Of a stretch of DNA of 64,000 nucleotides, positions 24,185 to 36,079 are shown one piece after another. The notes below the pieces were generated by a model, which did no database searches, was not told the DNA's origin, and worked only from the letters and a program-made list of their open reading frames with translations. Made by a program: the position numbers and the translations under genes. The DNA is from Limnephilus marmoratus (Eukaryota > Arthropoda > Insecta > Trichoptera > Limnephilidae). The stretch is from positions 14,651,721 through 14,715,720 of the forward strand of contig OU862928.1 of NCBI GenBank assembly GCA_917880885.1. Reading direction: 5' to 3'. Position 1 is the stretch's first letter. The number at the start of each line of letters is the position of its first letter.

Positions 24185-24394
24185 GTGATCCAATTACAGG
24201 CCCAATGTCGACTTTCATTTAAAAAAAAATTGTGTTTCACCATGACTATAAAGGTTAAATGGGATGGCGATATACAATTTCAGGCATGTTTTAGAGATAC
24301 AGACTGCATGCTAAACAAAGTCAAGGGCACATTTGTTTCCATTCAAATTTGTGTGAATTGTGTGAAAAAAAATATTCTTAATATAATGAACTGA
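24185..24394 (+). other. mid-block ORF with altered 3' end
   Basis: As at 11693, but GTGTGGAAGGCACTTCTAGA is replaced by GTGTGAATTGTGTGAAAA, which removes the possible donor and changes the C-terminus. The same variant recurs at 16650, 22730 and 32550, so two mid-block types alternate along the array. Confidence 0.3.
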
Positions 24395-24482
24395 GTCCTG
24401 CAAGAAATCAATGGAAAAAGTAATATGTTTTATATGAAGATAAACCACGGGAAAAGCTAATGAATACATAATTTATTTCTAG

Positions 24483-24689
24483 TCACCTGCGAACTGAAAA
24501 CATCCGATTCTGTAAACTTCATGTGCAACGATTCTACCTCTTTACACATACCTTGCTCAAATAAGATAATCGATGGAAAAACCATTTACTTTAATTGTAA
24601 GCAAGGTTACAGCCGCGTTGAAGGAAACAAAGGGGAGATGATCTGCAGAGACGGCCAGTGGAACGTCCCCTTACCTTCGTGCTCTCTAA
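24483..24689 (+). CDS. sushi/CCP-like exon, copy 6
   Basis: Consensus copy, Leu21, Ile30, with synonymous GTCCCC at Val62-Pro63. Splice sites intact. Confidence 0.8.
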
Positions 24690-25249
24690 GTAAGTGAAAT
24701 GCTCATTTCAATCATTTTTAAAATAAGTAAGTGATTTGAATTCCGATTTTGTTTTCGTGAATGCGTGAATAGATGCAAGTCTTATTTATTCAAAATAATT
24801 CACTTGCCGGCATCCGATCTAGCTGAAACTCAGCAGATAGAATTTATTCATTTATGATAACTGGGTTCTTACAGATATTGTCATTTACGCGAGAATAATC
24901 CAATAATAAAAACTCAGTCAATACACAAATAGTTTTAAAATATCATAAACCAACCAGTCAAATTATGGAATTGTAAATATTGAAATTTCATAAAAATTAA
25001 ATAACAAAACAATTGGTAATAGAAAATTTTAAAAGTATAAATTTTACTTAAACGACAACTTATACAAAGAGAGCCAGGAGACACTAGAAATACAATAAGA
25101 GATACAAATGTTGCATATTGTAATTATCACGATATGCTTTTTAGCAATCGCAGAATATTTTTCTGAATCCATAAAGATTTTTTGAAGAAAAAATCTTCCT
25201 TAACACACTCAATCATTTTACATAAACGTACTGAATTCTATATCGATTT

Positions 25250-25561
25250 ATGAAATCGAATTCTGTAATTCTGTCAGGAAACCCTTATATGAAAGACGGC
25301 TGTCCTGTTGGATCCGTTAACAACCCAGTGTGCAAAGCTGAGTACAGTTCGCAAAGAACTCTAGAAACCATGACGTGCCTCGATGGAACGTGGAAATTAC
25401 AAAAACCAACGTCTAATCTGAGGAAGGACGATATTAGAAATAACATTTTCATTATAATATGTTATTTCTTCGTCGCTTTCTTTTCCTATCTGTTCAGCAG
25501 GGTATGTAACGCCTCGATGTCCTGTGTATTACTTTTATCGTTGGTGTATGATGGGAAGTAA
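25250..25561 (+). CDS. block A ORF, copy 7
   Basis: Intact, with Ile for Phe at DDFRN. Otherwise as the 23624 copy. Confidence 0.4.
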   Translation: MKSNSVILSGNPYMKDGCPVGSVNNPVCKAEYSSQRTLETMTCLDGTWKLQKPTSNLRKDDIRNNIFIIICYFFVAFFSYLFSRVCNASMSCVLLLSLVYDGK

Positions 25562-26122
25562 TTTGGAAGTTCAGCTCCGTACAACATAAATATATATCTG
25601 TACACTTTTACATAAAATTATTAACTTTTTAAACGATATTCACCAGACCTATCACTCATAACCCTAAATTAGAAACGGTATAGTTGATTAAAACCTTTCG
25701 CACACACACATTCGCGAACTCACTCTGACATCATCTGTCTCACTCTTCAAAACTCACATATATACTACACCAAAGAAAAAAGATCAATACAAGAAGTATT
25801 TTATGGCCTTGTTTCGTGATCCAATTACAGGCCCAATGTCGACTTTCATTTAAAAAAAAAATTGTGTTTCACCATGACTATAAAGGTTAAATGGGATGGC
25901 GATATACAATTTCAGGCATGTTTTAGAGATACAGACTGCATGCTAAACAAAGTCAAGGGCACATTTGTTTCCGTTCAAATTTGTGTGGAAGGCACTTCTA
26001 GAGTAAAACATATATTCTGAATATAATGAACTGAGTCCTGCAAGAAATCAATGGAAAAAGTAATATGTTTTATATGAAGATAAACCACGGGAAAAGCTTA
26101 TGAATACATAATTTATTTCTAG

Positions 26123-26329
26123 TCACCTGCGAACTGAAAACATCCGATTCTGTAAACTTCATGTGCAACGATTCTACCTCTTTACACATACCTTGCTCAA
26201 ATAAGATAATCGATGGGAAAACCATTTACTTTAATTGTAAGCAAGGTTACAGCCGCGTTGAAGGAAACAAAGGGGAGATGATCTGCAGAGACGGCCAGTG
26301 GAACGTCCCCTTACCTTCGTGCTCTCTAA
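26123..26329 (+). CDS. sushi/CCP-like exon, copy 7
   Basis: Consensus protein (Leu21, Ile30) with GGG at Gly32. Splice sites intact. Confidence 0.8.
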
Positions 26330-26889
26330 GTAAGTGAAATGCTCATTTCAATCATTTTTAAAATAAGTAAGTGATTTGAATTCCGATTTTGTTTTCGTGA
26401 ATGCGTGAATAGATGAAAGTCTTATTTATTCAAAATAATTCACTTGCCGGCATCCGATCTAGCTGAAACTCAGCAGATAGAATTTATTCATTTATGATAA
26501 CTGGGTTCTTACAGATATTGTCATTTACGCGAGAATAATCCAATAATAAAAACTCAGTCAATACACAAATAGTTTTAAAATATCATAAACCAACCAGTCA
26601 AATTATGGAATTGTAAATATTGAAATTTCATAAAAATTAAATAACAAAACAATTGGTAATAGAAAATTTTAAAAGTATAAATTTTACTTAAACGACAACT
26701 TATACAAAGAGAGCCAGGAGACACTAGATATACAATAAGAGATACAAATGTTGCATATTGTAATTATCACGATATGCTTTTTAGCAATCGCAGAATATTT
26801 TTCTGAATCCATAAAGATTTTTTGAAGAAAAAATCTTCCTTAACACACTCAATCATTTTACATAAACGTACTGAATTCTATATCGATTT

Positions 26890-27201
26890 ATGAAATCGAA
26901 TTCTGTAATTCTGTCAGGAAACCCTTATATGAAAGACGGCTGTCCTGTTGGATCCGTTAACAACCCAGTGTGCAAAGCTGAGTACAGTTCGCAAAGAACT
27001 CTAGAAACCATGACGTGCCTCGATGGAACGTGGAAATTACAAAAACCAACGTCTAATCTGAGGAAGGACGATTTTAGAAATAACATTTTCATTATAATAT
27101 GTTATTTCTTCGTCGCTTTCTTTTCCTATCTGTTCAGCAGGGTATGTAACGCCTCGATGTCCTGTGTATTACTTTTATCGTTGGTGTATGATCGGAAGTA
27201 A
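26890..27201 (+). CDS. block A ORF, copy 8
   Basis: Intact, with Arg for Gly at the end (YDRK). Otherwise as the 23624 copy. Confidence 0.4.
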   Translation: MKSNSVILSGNPYMKDGCPVGSVNNPVCKAEYSSQRTLETMTCLDGTWKLQKPTSNLRKDDFRNNIFIIICYFFVAFFSYLFSRVCNASMSCVLLLSLVYDRK

Positions 27202-27761
27202 TTTGGAAGTTCAGCTCCGTACAACATAAATATATATCTGTACACTTTTACATAAAATTATTAACTTTTTAAACGATATTCACCAGACCTATCACTCATA
27301 ACCCTAAATTAGAAACGGTATAGTTGATTAAAACCTTTCGCACACACACATTCGCGAACTCACTCTGACATCATCTGTCTCACTCTTCAAAACTCACATA
27401 TATACTACACCAAAGAAAAAAGATCAAAAAAGAAGTATTTTATGGCCTTGTTTCGTGATCCAATTACAGGCCCAATGTCGACTTTCATTTTAAAAAAAAA
27501 TTGTGTTTCACCATGACTATAAAGGTTAAATGGGATGGCGATATACAATTTCAGGCATGTTTTAGAGATACAGACTGCATGCTAAACAAAGTCAAGGGCA
27601 CATTTGTTTCCGTTCAAATTTGTGTGAAAGGCACTTCTAGAGTAAAAAATATATTCTGAATATAATGAACTGAGTCCTGCAAGAAATCAATGGAAAAAGT
27701 AATATGTTTTATATGAAGATAAACCACGGGAAAAGCTTATGAATACATAATTTATTTCTAG

Positions 27762-27968
27762 TCACCTGCGAACTGAAAACATCCGATTCTGTAAACTTCA
27801 TGTGCAACGATTCTACCTCTTCACGCAAACCTTGCTCAAATAAGATAGTTGATGGGAAAACCATTTACTTTAATTGTAAGCAAGGTTACAGCCGCGTTGA
27901 AGGAAACAAAGGGGAGATGATCTGCAGAGACGGCCAGTGGAACGTACCCTTACCTTCGTGCTCTCTAA
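27762..27968 (+). CDS. sushi/CCP-like exon, copy 8 (variant loop)
   Basis: Full length with six Cys. Three changes cluster around Cys25: Ser21, then Arg22-Lys23 in place of His-Ile, and Val30 for Ile. This is the most basic loop of the set and the main protein-level variant in the core array. Confidence 0.8.
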
Positions 27969-28528
27969 GTAAGTGAAATGCTCATTTCAATCATTTTTAA
28001 AATAAGTAATTGATTTGAATTCCGATTTTGTTTTCGTGAATGCGTGAATAGATGCAAGTCTTATTTATTCAAAATAATTCACTTGCCGGCATCCGATCTA
28101 GCTGAAACTCAGCAGATAGAATTTATTCATTTATGATAACTGGGTTCTTACAGATATTGTCATTTACGCGAGAATAATCCAATAATAAAAACTCAGTCAA
28201 TACACAAATAGTTTTAAAATATCATAAACCAACCAGTCAAATTATGGAATTGTAAATATTGAAATTTCATAAAAATTAAATAACAAAACAATTGGTAATA
28301 GAAAATTTTAAAAGTATAAATTTTACTTAAACGACAACTAATACAAAGAGAGCCAGGAGACACTAGAAATACAATAAGAGATACAAATGTTGCATATTGT
28401 AATTATCACGATATGCTTTTTAGCAATCGCAGAATATTTTTCTGAATCCATAAAGATTTTTTGAAGAAAAAATCTTCCTTAACACACTCAATCATTTTAC
28501 ATAAACGTACTGAATTCTATATCGATTT

Positions 28529-28840
28529 ATGAAATCGAATTCTGTAATTCTGTCAGGAAACCCTTATATAAAAGACGGCTGTCCTGTTGGATCCGTTAAC
28601 AACCCAGTGTGCAAAGCTGAGTACAGTTCGCAAAGAACTCTAGAAACCATGACGTGCCTCGATGGAACGTGGAAATTACAAAAACCAACGTCTAATCTGA
28701 GGAAGGACGATTTTAGAAATAACATTTTCATTATAATATGTTATTTCTTCGTCGCTTTCTTTTCCTATCTGTTCACCAGGGTATGTAACGCCTCGATGTC
28801 CTGTGTATTACTTTTATCGTTGGTGTATGATGGGAAGTAA
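28529..28840 (+). CDS. block A ORF, copy 9
   Basis: Intact. Ile replaces Met in YMKDG and Thr replaces Ser in LFSRV. Identical at protein level to the next copy at 30168. Confidence 0.4.
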   Translation: MKSNSVILSGNPYIKDGCPVGSVNNPVCKAEYSSQRTLETMTCLDGTWKLQKPTSNLRKDDFRNNIFIIICYFFVAFFSYLFTRVCNASMSCVLLLSLVYDGK

Positions 28841-29400
28841 TTTGGAAGTTCAGCTCCGTACAACATAAATATATATCTGTACACTTTTACATAAAATTAT
28901 TAACTTTTTAAACGATATTCACCAGACCTATCACTCATAACCCTAAATTAGAAACGGTATAGTTGATTAAAACCTTTCGCACACACACATTCGCGAACTC
29001 ACTCTGACATCATCTGTCTCACTCTTCAAAACTCACATATATACTACACCAAAGAAAAAAGATCAAAAAAGAAGTATTTTATGGCCTTGTTTCGTGATCC
29101 AATTACAGGCCCAATGTCGACTTTCATTTTAAAAAAAAATTGTGTTTCACCATGACTATAAAGGTTAAATGGGATGGCGATATACAATTTCAGGCATGTT
29201 TTAGAGATACAGACTGCATGCTAAACAAAGTCAAGGGCACATTTGTTTCCGTTCAAATTTGTGTGAAAGGCACTTCTAGAGTAAAAAATATATTCTGAAT
29301 ATAATGAACTGAGTCCTGCAAGAAATCAATGGAAAAAGTAATATGTTTTATATGAAGATAAACCACGGGAAAAGCTTATGAATACATAATTTATTTCTAG

Positions 29401-29607
29401 TCACCTGCGAACTGAAAACATCCGATTCTGTAAACTTCATGTGCAACGATTCTACCTCTTCACACATACCTTGCTCAAATAAGATAATCGATGGGAAAAC
29501 CATTTACTTTAATTGTAAGCAAGGTTACAGCCGCGTTGAAGGAAACAAAGGGGAGATGATCTGCAGAGACGGCCAGTGGAACGTACCCTTACCTTCGTGC
29601 TCTCTAA
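29401..29607 (+). CDS. sushi/CCP-like exon, copy 9
   Basis: Ser21 type with Ile30. The intron begins GTAAGTAAAATG rather than GTAAGTGAAATG; the donor core is kept. Confidence 0.8.
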
Positions 29608-30167
29608 GTAAGTAAAATGCTCATTTCAATCATTTTTAAAATAAGTAATTGATTTGAATTCCGATTTTGTTTTCGTGAATGCGTGAATAGATGCAAGTCT
29701 TATTTATTCAAAATAATTCACTTGCCGGCATCCGATCTAGCTGAAACTCAGCAGATAGAATTTATTCATTTATGATAACTGGGTTCTTACAGATATTGTC
29801 ATTTACGCGAGAATAATCCAATAATAAAAACTCAGTCAATACACAAATAGTTTTAAAATATCATAAACCAACCAGTCAAATTATGGAATTGTAAATATTG
29901 AAATTTCATAAAAATTAAATAACAAAACAATTGGTAATAGAAAATTTTAAAAGTATAAATTTTACTTAAACGACAACTAATACAAAGAGAGCCAGGAGAC
30001 ACTAGAAATACAATAAGAGATACAAATGTTGCATATTGTAATTATCACGATATGCTTTTTAGCAATCGCAGAATATTTTTCTGAATCCATAAAGATTTTT
30101 TGAAGAAAAAATCTTCCTTAACACACTCAATCATTTTACATAAACGTACTGAATTCTATATCGATTT

Positions 30168-30479
30168 ATGAAATCGAATTCTGTAATTCTGTCAGGAAAC
30201 CCTTATATAAAAGACGGCTGTCCTGTTGGATCCGTTAACAACCCAGTGTGCAAAGCTGAGTACAGTTCGCAAAGAACTCTAGAAACCATGACGTGCCTCG
30301 ATGGAACGTGGAAATTACAAAAACCAACGTCTAATCTGAGGAAGGACGATTTTAGAAATAACATTTTCATTATAATATGTTATTTCTTCGTCGCTTTCTT
30401 TTCCTATCTGTTCACCAGGGTATGTAACGCCTCGATGTCCTGTGTATTACTTTTATCGTTGGTGTATGATGGGAAGTAA
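30168..30479 (+). CDS. block A ORF, copy 10
   Basis: Same protein as the 28529 copy, 1,639 bp away. The flanking sequence differs by isolated changes such as CATAAACC for CATAACCC at 30576-30583. Confidence 0.4.
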   Translation: MKSNSVILSGNPYIKDGCPVGSVNNPVCKAEYSSQRTLETMTCLDGTWKLQKPTSNLRKDDFRNNIFIIICYFFVAFFSYLFTRVCNASMSCVLLLSLVYDGK

Positions 30480-31039
30480 TTTGGAAGTTCAGCTCCGTAC
30501 AACATAAATATATATCTGTACACTTTTACATAAAATTATTAACTTTTTAAACGATATTCACCAGACCTATCACTCATAAACCTAAATTAGAAACGGTATA
30601 GTTGATTAAAACCTTTCGCACACACACATTCGCGAACTCACTCTGACATCACCTGTCTCACTCTTCAAAACTCACATATATACTACACCAAAGAAAAAAG
30701 ATCAAAAAAGAAGTATTTTATGGCCTTGTTTCGTGATCCAATTACAGGCCCAATGTCGACTTTCATTTTAAAAAAAAATTGTGTTTCACCATGACTATAA
30801 AGGTTAAATGGGATGGCGATATACAATTTCAGGCATGTTTTAGAGATACAGACTGCATGCTAAACAAAGTCAAGGGCACATTTGTTTCCGTTCAAATTTG
30901 TGTGAAAGGCACTTCTAGAGTAAAAAATATATTCTGAATATAATGAACTGAGTCCTGCAAGAAATCAATGGAAAAAGTAATATGTTTTATATGAAGATAA
31001 ACCACGGGAAAAGCTTATGAATACATAATTTATTTCTAG

Positions 31040-31246
31040 TCACCTGCGAACTGAAAACATCCGATTCTGTAAACTTCATGTGCAACGATTCTACCTCTTC
31101 ACACATACCTTGCTCAAATAAGATAATCGATGGGAAAACCATTTACTTTAATTGTAAGCAAGGTTACAGCCGCGTTGAAGGAAACAAAGGGGAGATGATC
31201 TGCAGAGACGGCCAGTGGAACGTACCCTTACCTTCGTGCTCTCTAA
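31040..31246 (+). CDS. sushi/CCP-like exon, copy 10
   Basis: Ser21, Ile30, GTACCC at Val62-Pro63. Splice sites intact. Confidence 0.8.
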
Positions 31247-31806
31247 GTAAGTGAAATGCTCATTTCAATCATTTTTAAAATAAGTAATTGATTTGAATTC
31301 CGATTTTGTTTTCGTGAATGCGTGAATAGATGCAAGTCTTATTTATTCAAAATAATTCACTTGCCGGCATCCGATCTAGCTGAAACTCAGCAGATAGAAT
31401 TTATTCATTTATGATTACTGGGTTCCTACAGATTTTGTCATTTACGCGAGAATAATTCAATTATAAAAACTCAGTCAATACACAAATAGTTTTAAAATAT
31501 CATAAACCAACCAGTCAAATTATGGAATTGTAAATATTGAAATTTCATAAACATTAAATAACAAAACAATTGGTAATAGAAAATTTTAAAAGTATAAATT
31601 TTACTTAAACGACAACTAATACAAAGAGAGCCTAGAGAGACTAGAAATACAATAAGAGATACAAATGTTGCATATTGTAATTATCACGATATGCTTTTTA
31701 GCAATCGCAGAATATTTTTCTGAATCCATAAAGATTTTTTGAAGATAAAATCTTCCTTAACACACTCAATCATTTTACATAAACGTACTGAATTCTATAT
31801 CGATTT

Positions 31807-32118
31807 ATGAAATCGAATTCTGTAATTCTGTCAGGAAACCCTTATATGAAAGACGGCTGTCCTGTTGGATCCGTTAACAACCCAGTGTGCAAAGCTGAGT
31901 ACAGTTCGCAAAGAACTCTAGAAACCATGACGTGCCTCGATGGAACGTGGAAATTACAAAAACCAAAGTCTAATCTGAGGAAGTACGATTTTAGAAATAA
32001 CATTTTCATTATGATATGTTATTTCTTCGTCGCTTTCTTTTCCTATCTGTTCAGCAGGGTATGTAACGCCTCGATGTCCTGTGTAGTACTTTTATCGTTG
32101 GTGTATGATGGGAAGTAA
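31807..32118 (+). CDS. block A ORF, copy 11
   Basis: Intact, with Lys back at PKSN, Tyr for Asp in KDDFR, Met in the hydrophobic run and Val for Leu in SCVLL. The unit tail before it returns to the TTTTGTC variant of the left block. Confidence 0.4.
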   Translation: MKSNSVILSGNPYMKDGCPVGSVNNPVCKAEYSSQRTLETMTCLDGTWKLQKPKSNLRKYDFRNNIFIMICYFFVAFFSYLFSRVCNASMSCVVLLSLVYDGK

Positions 32119-32668
32119 TTTGGAAGTTCAGCTCCGTACAACATAAATATATATCTGTACACTTTTACATAAAATTATTAACTTTTTAAACGATATTCAC
32201 CAGACCTATCACTCATAACCCTAAATTAGAAACGGTATAGTTGATTAAAACCTTTCGCACACACACATTTGCGAACTCACTCTGACATCATCTGTCTCAC
32301 TCTTCAAAACTCACATATATACTACACCAAAGAAAAAATATCAATACAAGAAGTATTTTATGGCCTTGTTTCGTGATCCAATTACAGGCCCAATGTCGAC
32401 TTTCATTTTAAAAAAAAATTGTGTTTCACCATGATAAAGGTTAAATGGGATGGCGATATACAATTTCAGGCATGTTTTAGAGATACAGACTGCATGCTAA
32501 ACAAAGTCAAGGGCACATTTGTTTCCATTCAAATTTGTGTGAATTGTGTGAAAAAAAATATTCTTAATATAATGAACTGAGTCCTGCAAGAAATCAATGG
32601 AAAAAGTAATATGTTTTATATGAAGATAAACCACGGGAAAAGCTTATGAATACATAATTTATTTCTAG

Positions 32669-32875
32669 TCACCTGCGAACTGAAAACATCCGATTCTGTA
32701 AACTTCATGTGCAACGATTCTACCTCTTCACACATACCTTGCTCAAATAAGATAATCGATGGGAAAACCATTTACTTTAATTGTAAGCAAGGTTACAGCC
32801 GCGTTGAAGGAAACAAAGGGGAGATGATCTGCAGAGACGGCCAGTGGAACGTACCCTTACCTTCGTGCTCTCTAA
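32669..32875 (+). CDS. sushi/CCP-like exon, copy 11
   Basis: Ser21, Ile30. Splice sites intact. Confidence 0.8.
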
Positions 32876-33435
32876 GTAAGTGAAATGCTCATTTCAATCA
32901 TTTTTAAAATAAGTAAGTGATTTGAATTCCGATTTTGTTTTCGTGAATGCGTGAATAGATGCAAGTCTTATTTATTCAAAATAATTCACTTGCCGGCATC
33001 CGATCTAGCTGAAACTCAGCAGATAGAATTTATTCATGTATAATTACTGGGTTCTTACAGATATTGTCATTTACGCGAGAATAATCCAATTATAAAAACT
33101 CAGTCAATACACAAATAGTTTTAAAATATCATAAACCAACCAGTCAAATTATGGAATTTTAAATATTGAAATTTCATAAAAATTAAATAACAAAACAATT
33201 GGTAATAGAAAATTTTAAAAGTATAAATTTTACTTAAACGACAACTAATACAAAGAGAGCCAAGAGACACTAGAAATACAATAAGAGATACAAATGTTGC
33301 ATATTGTAATTATCACGATATGCTTTTTAGCAATCGCAGAATATTTTTCTGAATCCATAAAGATTTTTTGAAGAAAAAATCTTCCTTAACACACTCAATC
33401 ATTTTACATAAACGTACTGAATTCTATATCGATTT

Positions 33436-33737
33436 ATGAAATCGAATTCTGTAATTCTGTCAGGCAACCCTTATATGAAAGACGGCTGTCCTGTTGGATC
33501 CGTTAACAACCCAGTGTGCAAAGCTGAGTACAGTTCGCAAAGAACACTTTTGAAACCATGACGTGCCTCGATGGAACGTGGAAATTACAAAAACCAAAGT
33601 CTAATCTGAGGAAGGACGATTTTAGAAATAACATTTTCATTATAATATTTTATTTCTTTTCCTATCTGTTCAGCAGGGTATGTAACGCCTCGATGTCCTG
33701 TGTATTACTTTTATCGTTGGTGTATGATGGGAAGTAA
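33436..33737 (+). pseudogene. block A, frameshifted copy
   Basis: The start matches the intact copies (SVNNPVC type). AGAACACTTTTGAAACC replaces AGAACTCTAGAAACC, shifting the frame before CLDGTW, and ~11 bp of the hydrophobic part (TTCGTCGCTTTC) are missing. It marks the right edge of the well-kept core. Confidence 0.75.
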
Positions 33738-34303
33738 TTAGGAAGTTCAGCTCCGTACAACATAAATTTGTATCGGTACACTTTTACATAAAATTATTAA
33801 CTTTTTAAACGATATTCACCAGACCTATCACTCATAACCCTAAATTAGAAACGGTATAGTTGATTAAAACCTTTCGCACACACATATTCGCTAACTCACT
33901 CTGACATCATCTCTCTCACTCTTCAAAACTCACATATATACCACACCAAAGAATAAAGATCAATACAAGAAGTATTTTGTGGCCTTGTTTCGTGATCCAA
34001 TTACAGGCCCAATGTTGACTTTCATTTAAAAAAAAAAAACTGTGTTTCACCATGACTATAAAGGTTAAATGGGATGGCGATATACAATTTCAGGCCTGTT
34101 TTAGAGATACAGACTGCATGCTAAACAAAGTCAAGGCCACATTTGTTTCCATTCAAATTTGTGTGGAAGGCACTTCTAGAGTTAAAAAAAAATTATTCTG
34201 AATATAATGAACTGAGTCCTGCAAGAAATCAATGGAAAAAGTAATATGTTTTATATGAAGATAAACCACGGGAAAAGCTTATGAATACATAATTTATTTC
34301 TAG

Positions 34304-34510
34304 TCACCTGCGAACTGAAAACATCCGATTCTGTAAACTTCATGTGCAACGATTCTACCTCTTCACACATACCTTGCTCAAATAAGATAATCGATGGGAA
34401 AACCATTTACTTTAATTGTAAGCAAGGTTACAGCCGCGTTGAAGGAAACAAAGGGGAGATGATCTGCAGAGACGGCAAGTGGAACGTACCCTTACCTTCG
34501 TGCTCTCGAA
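34304..34510 (+). CDS. sushi/CCP-like exon, copy 12
   Basis: Full length, six Cys, Ser21. Lys59 replaces Gln in DGQW and Arg69 replaces Leu at the exon end (CTCTCGAA). The Arg69 change is shared with the copy at 42868, which sat in the neighbouring unit before the Penelope insertion. Splice sites intact. Confidence 0.8.
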
Positions 34511-34687
34511 GTAAGTGAAATGCTCAGTTCAATCATTTTTAAAATAAGTAAGTCATTTGAATTCCGATTTTGTTATCGTGAATGCGTGAATAGATGCAAG
34601 TCTTAATTATTCAAAATAATTCACTTGCCGTCATCCGATCGAGCTGAAACTCAGCAGATAGAATTTATTCATATATGATTACTGGGT

Positions 34688-35745
34688 GATATGATTTTAG
34701 ATTTTCACGGCCAAAAAATTTATGGTTATTTCCTTTTGGGGTATTATGCCGTGTTGCGCTACCTCCTCCTTTAGCCAACGTTTCGGACAGCGTTACAGTG
34801 TCCATCATCAGGGCAGATGTGTAAATGTTGATGAAATGTGTGCTTAAGTACTTCGAAGCAATACCGTGTTGCCAGCACCAATCCACTGCGGGCTGGCATA
34901 ACAGTATACTTCAAGATGGTTTTTTGCATTTAGCTTTGGTGTAGCCGTCAATTACCGGATACCAAGAACTATTGAGCTTAGCTCCGTCGTCTCTATTAAT
35001 GTTAATAGGATTTTTATGAATTTCAATTGCCTCTGTAATTAAGCGTGCTCTATAGGTTTTGGGTCTTCCCAGGACTTCAGGAACAAATCCGAAGTAATGG
35101 CCGGTTTCAATTAAATTCTCGGCGATTGCCGATTTGTCAGGGTGGCCAAGTTTACATGCTCGAAAGTGTTCCGATATCCTTTTGGAGATCGTCCGCTCTG
35201 TCTGGCCAACATAGACCTTATCACATCCGGAACAGCTGAGTTTATATACTCCATCTGTTTCCAGAGGAATCTTGGTCTTTGCAGACCTCAGTAGGTCTTG
35301 TATTTTGGTCGTGGTTCCGAAGACAGTCTTGATGCTTTCTTTCCTCAACAGTCTGGCAATTCTGTCTGTCACATTGTGAACATAAGGTAGGAAAGCACAG
35401 CCTTCAGACTCTTGTTCATTTTGTCTTCGTTTGGTGTAGATTTGGCTCTTATTATTTGCCTTGTCCGCCTTGCCGGGTAACCGTTACGCTCCAGTGATAC
35501 CGATTCGTATGAGTTGGTTTCCTATACACTGTGTGTCCTAGGCTACCATCTTCTTTTCGCATCACTTCCACATCTAGAAAAGGCAGGATTTTACGGTTAT
35601 TTTCCAACTCCATTGTGAACTTACTTTTACTGTGAAGTGAGTTAAGATGGTCTAGGAATTCGTTCAGTTTTTTTATTCCATGAGGCCAAATGGCGAAAAC
35701 ATCATCGACATAACGCCACCATACCTTTGGAACAGCCGGAACTTA
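34688..35745 (-). pseudogene. inverted 3' part of the Penelope element (RT end, GIY-YIG)
   Basis: On the minus strand this copies the interval corresponding to 39170-40312 of the full element, from the WWRYVDDVFA region to the pseudo-LTR end. The last 153 codons (34911-35372) are open and include the GIY-YIG endonuclease (GVYKLSCSGCDKVYVGQT). Upstream, near 35390-35500, the frame is broken by small deletions relative to the full copy. Confidence 0.9.
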
Positions 35746-36079
35746 ATTCATAAAAATCCTATTTACATTAATAGAGACGACGGAGCTAAGCTCAATAGTT
35801 CTTGGTATCCGGTAATTGACGGCTACACCAAAGCTAAATGCAAAAAACCATATTGAACTATACTGTTATGCCAGCCCGCAGTGGATTGGTGCTGGTAACA
35901 CGGTATTGCTTCGAAGTACTTAAGCACACATTTCATCTCTAATATTTACACATCTGCCCTGATGATGGACACTGTAACGCTGTCCGAAACGTTGGCTCAA
36001 GGAGGAGGAAGCGCAACACGGCATAATACCCCAAAAGGAAATAACCATAAATTTTTTGGCCGTGAAAATCTAAAATCAT
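35746..36079 (+). repeat. Penelope pseudo-LTR, direct upstream copy
   Basis: It matches 40010-40312 in the same orientation. It carries TATTGAACTATACTG where the main copy has TCTTGAAGTATACTG, and a CTCTAAT insertion near 35936. It extends about 35 bp further than the 3' end (TTTTTTGGCCGTGAAAATC), which the inverted copy also has. It leads directly into the ORF start. Confidence 0.8.

Larger units (their letters stand above)
16276..34677 (+). repeat. core of the CCP-exon array
   Basis: This is a near-perfect head-to-tail array. It opens with a mid-block and a truncated CCP exon. Two 2,431-bp higher-order repeats follow (block A, chimeric exon, mid-block, CCP exon; block-A starts at 17133, 19566 and 21997). 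Simple units then have block-A starts at 21997, 23624, 25250, 26890, 28529, 30168, 31807 and 33436, with periods of 1,626-1,640 bp. Neighbouring copies differ by only a few bases, so the expansion is recent or homogenised. It ends at the Penelope-like insertion. Confidence 0.95.

Noticed and set aside
9173..34677. Array as a plain noncoding satellite
   Set aside because: Every full-length exon copy keeps the same 207-bp open frame, and nearly all keep six Cys and matching splice sites. A purely noncoding satellite would not explain the constraint seen in the divergent copy, though transcription remains unproven.
34911..35372. Separate GIY-YIG nuclease gene on the minus strand
   Set aside because: It is the inverted 3' part of the Penelope insertion, lacking its RT frame upstream; not an independent gene.
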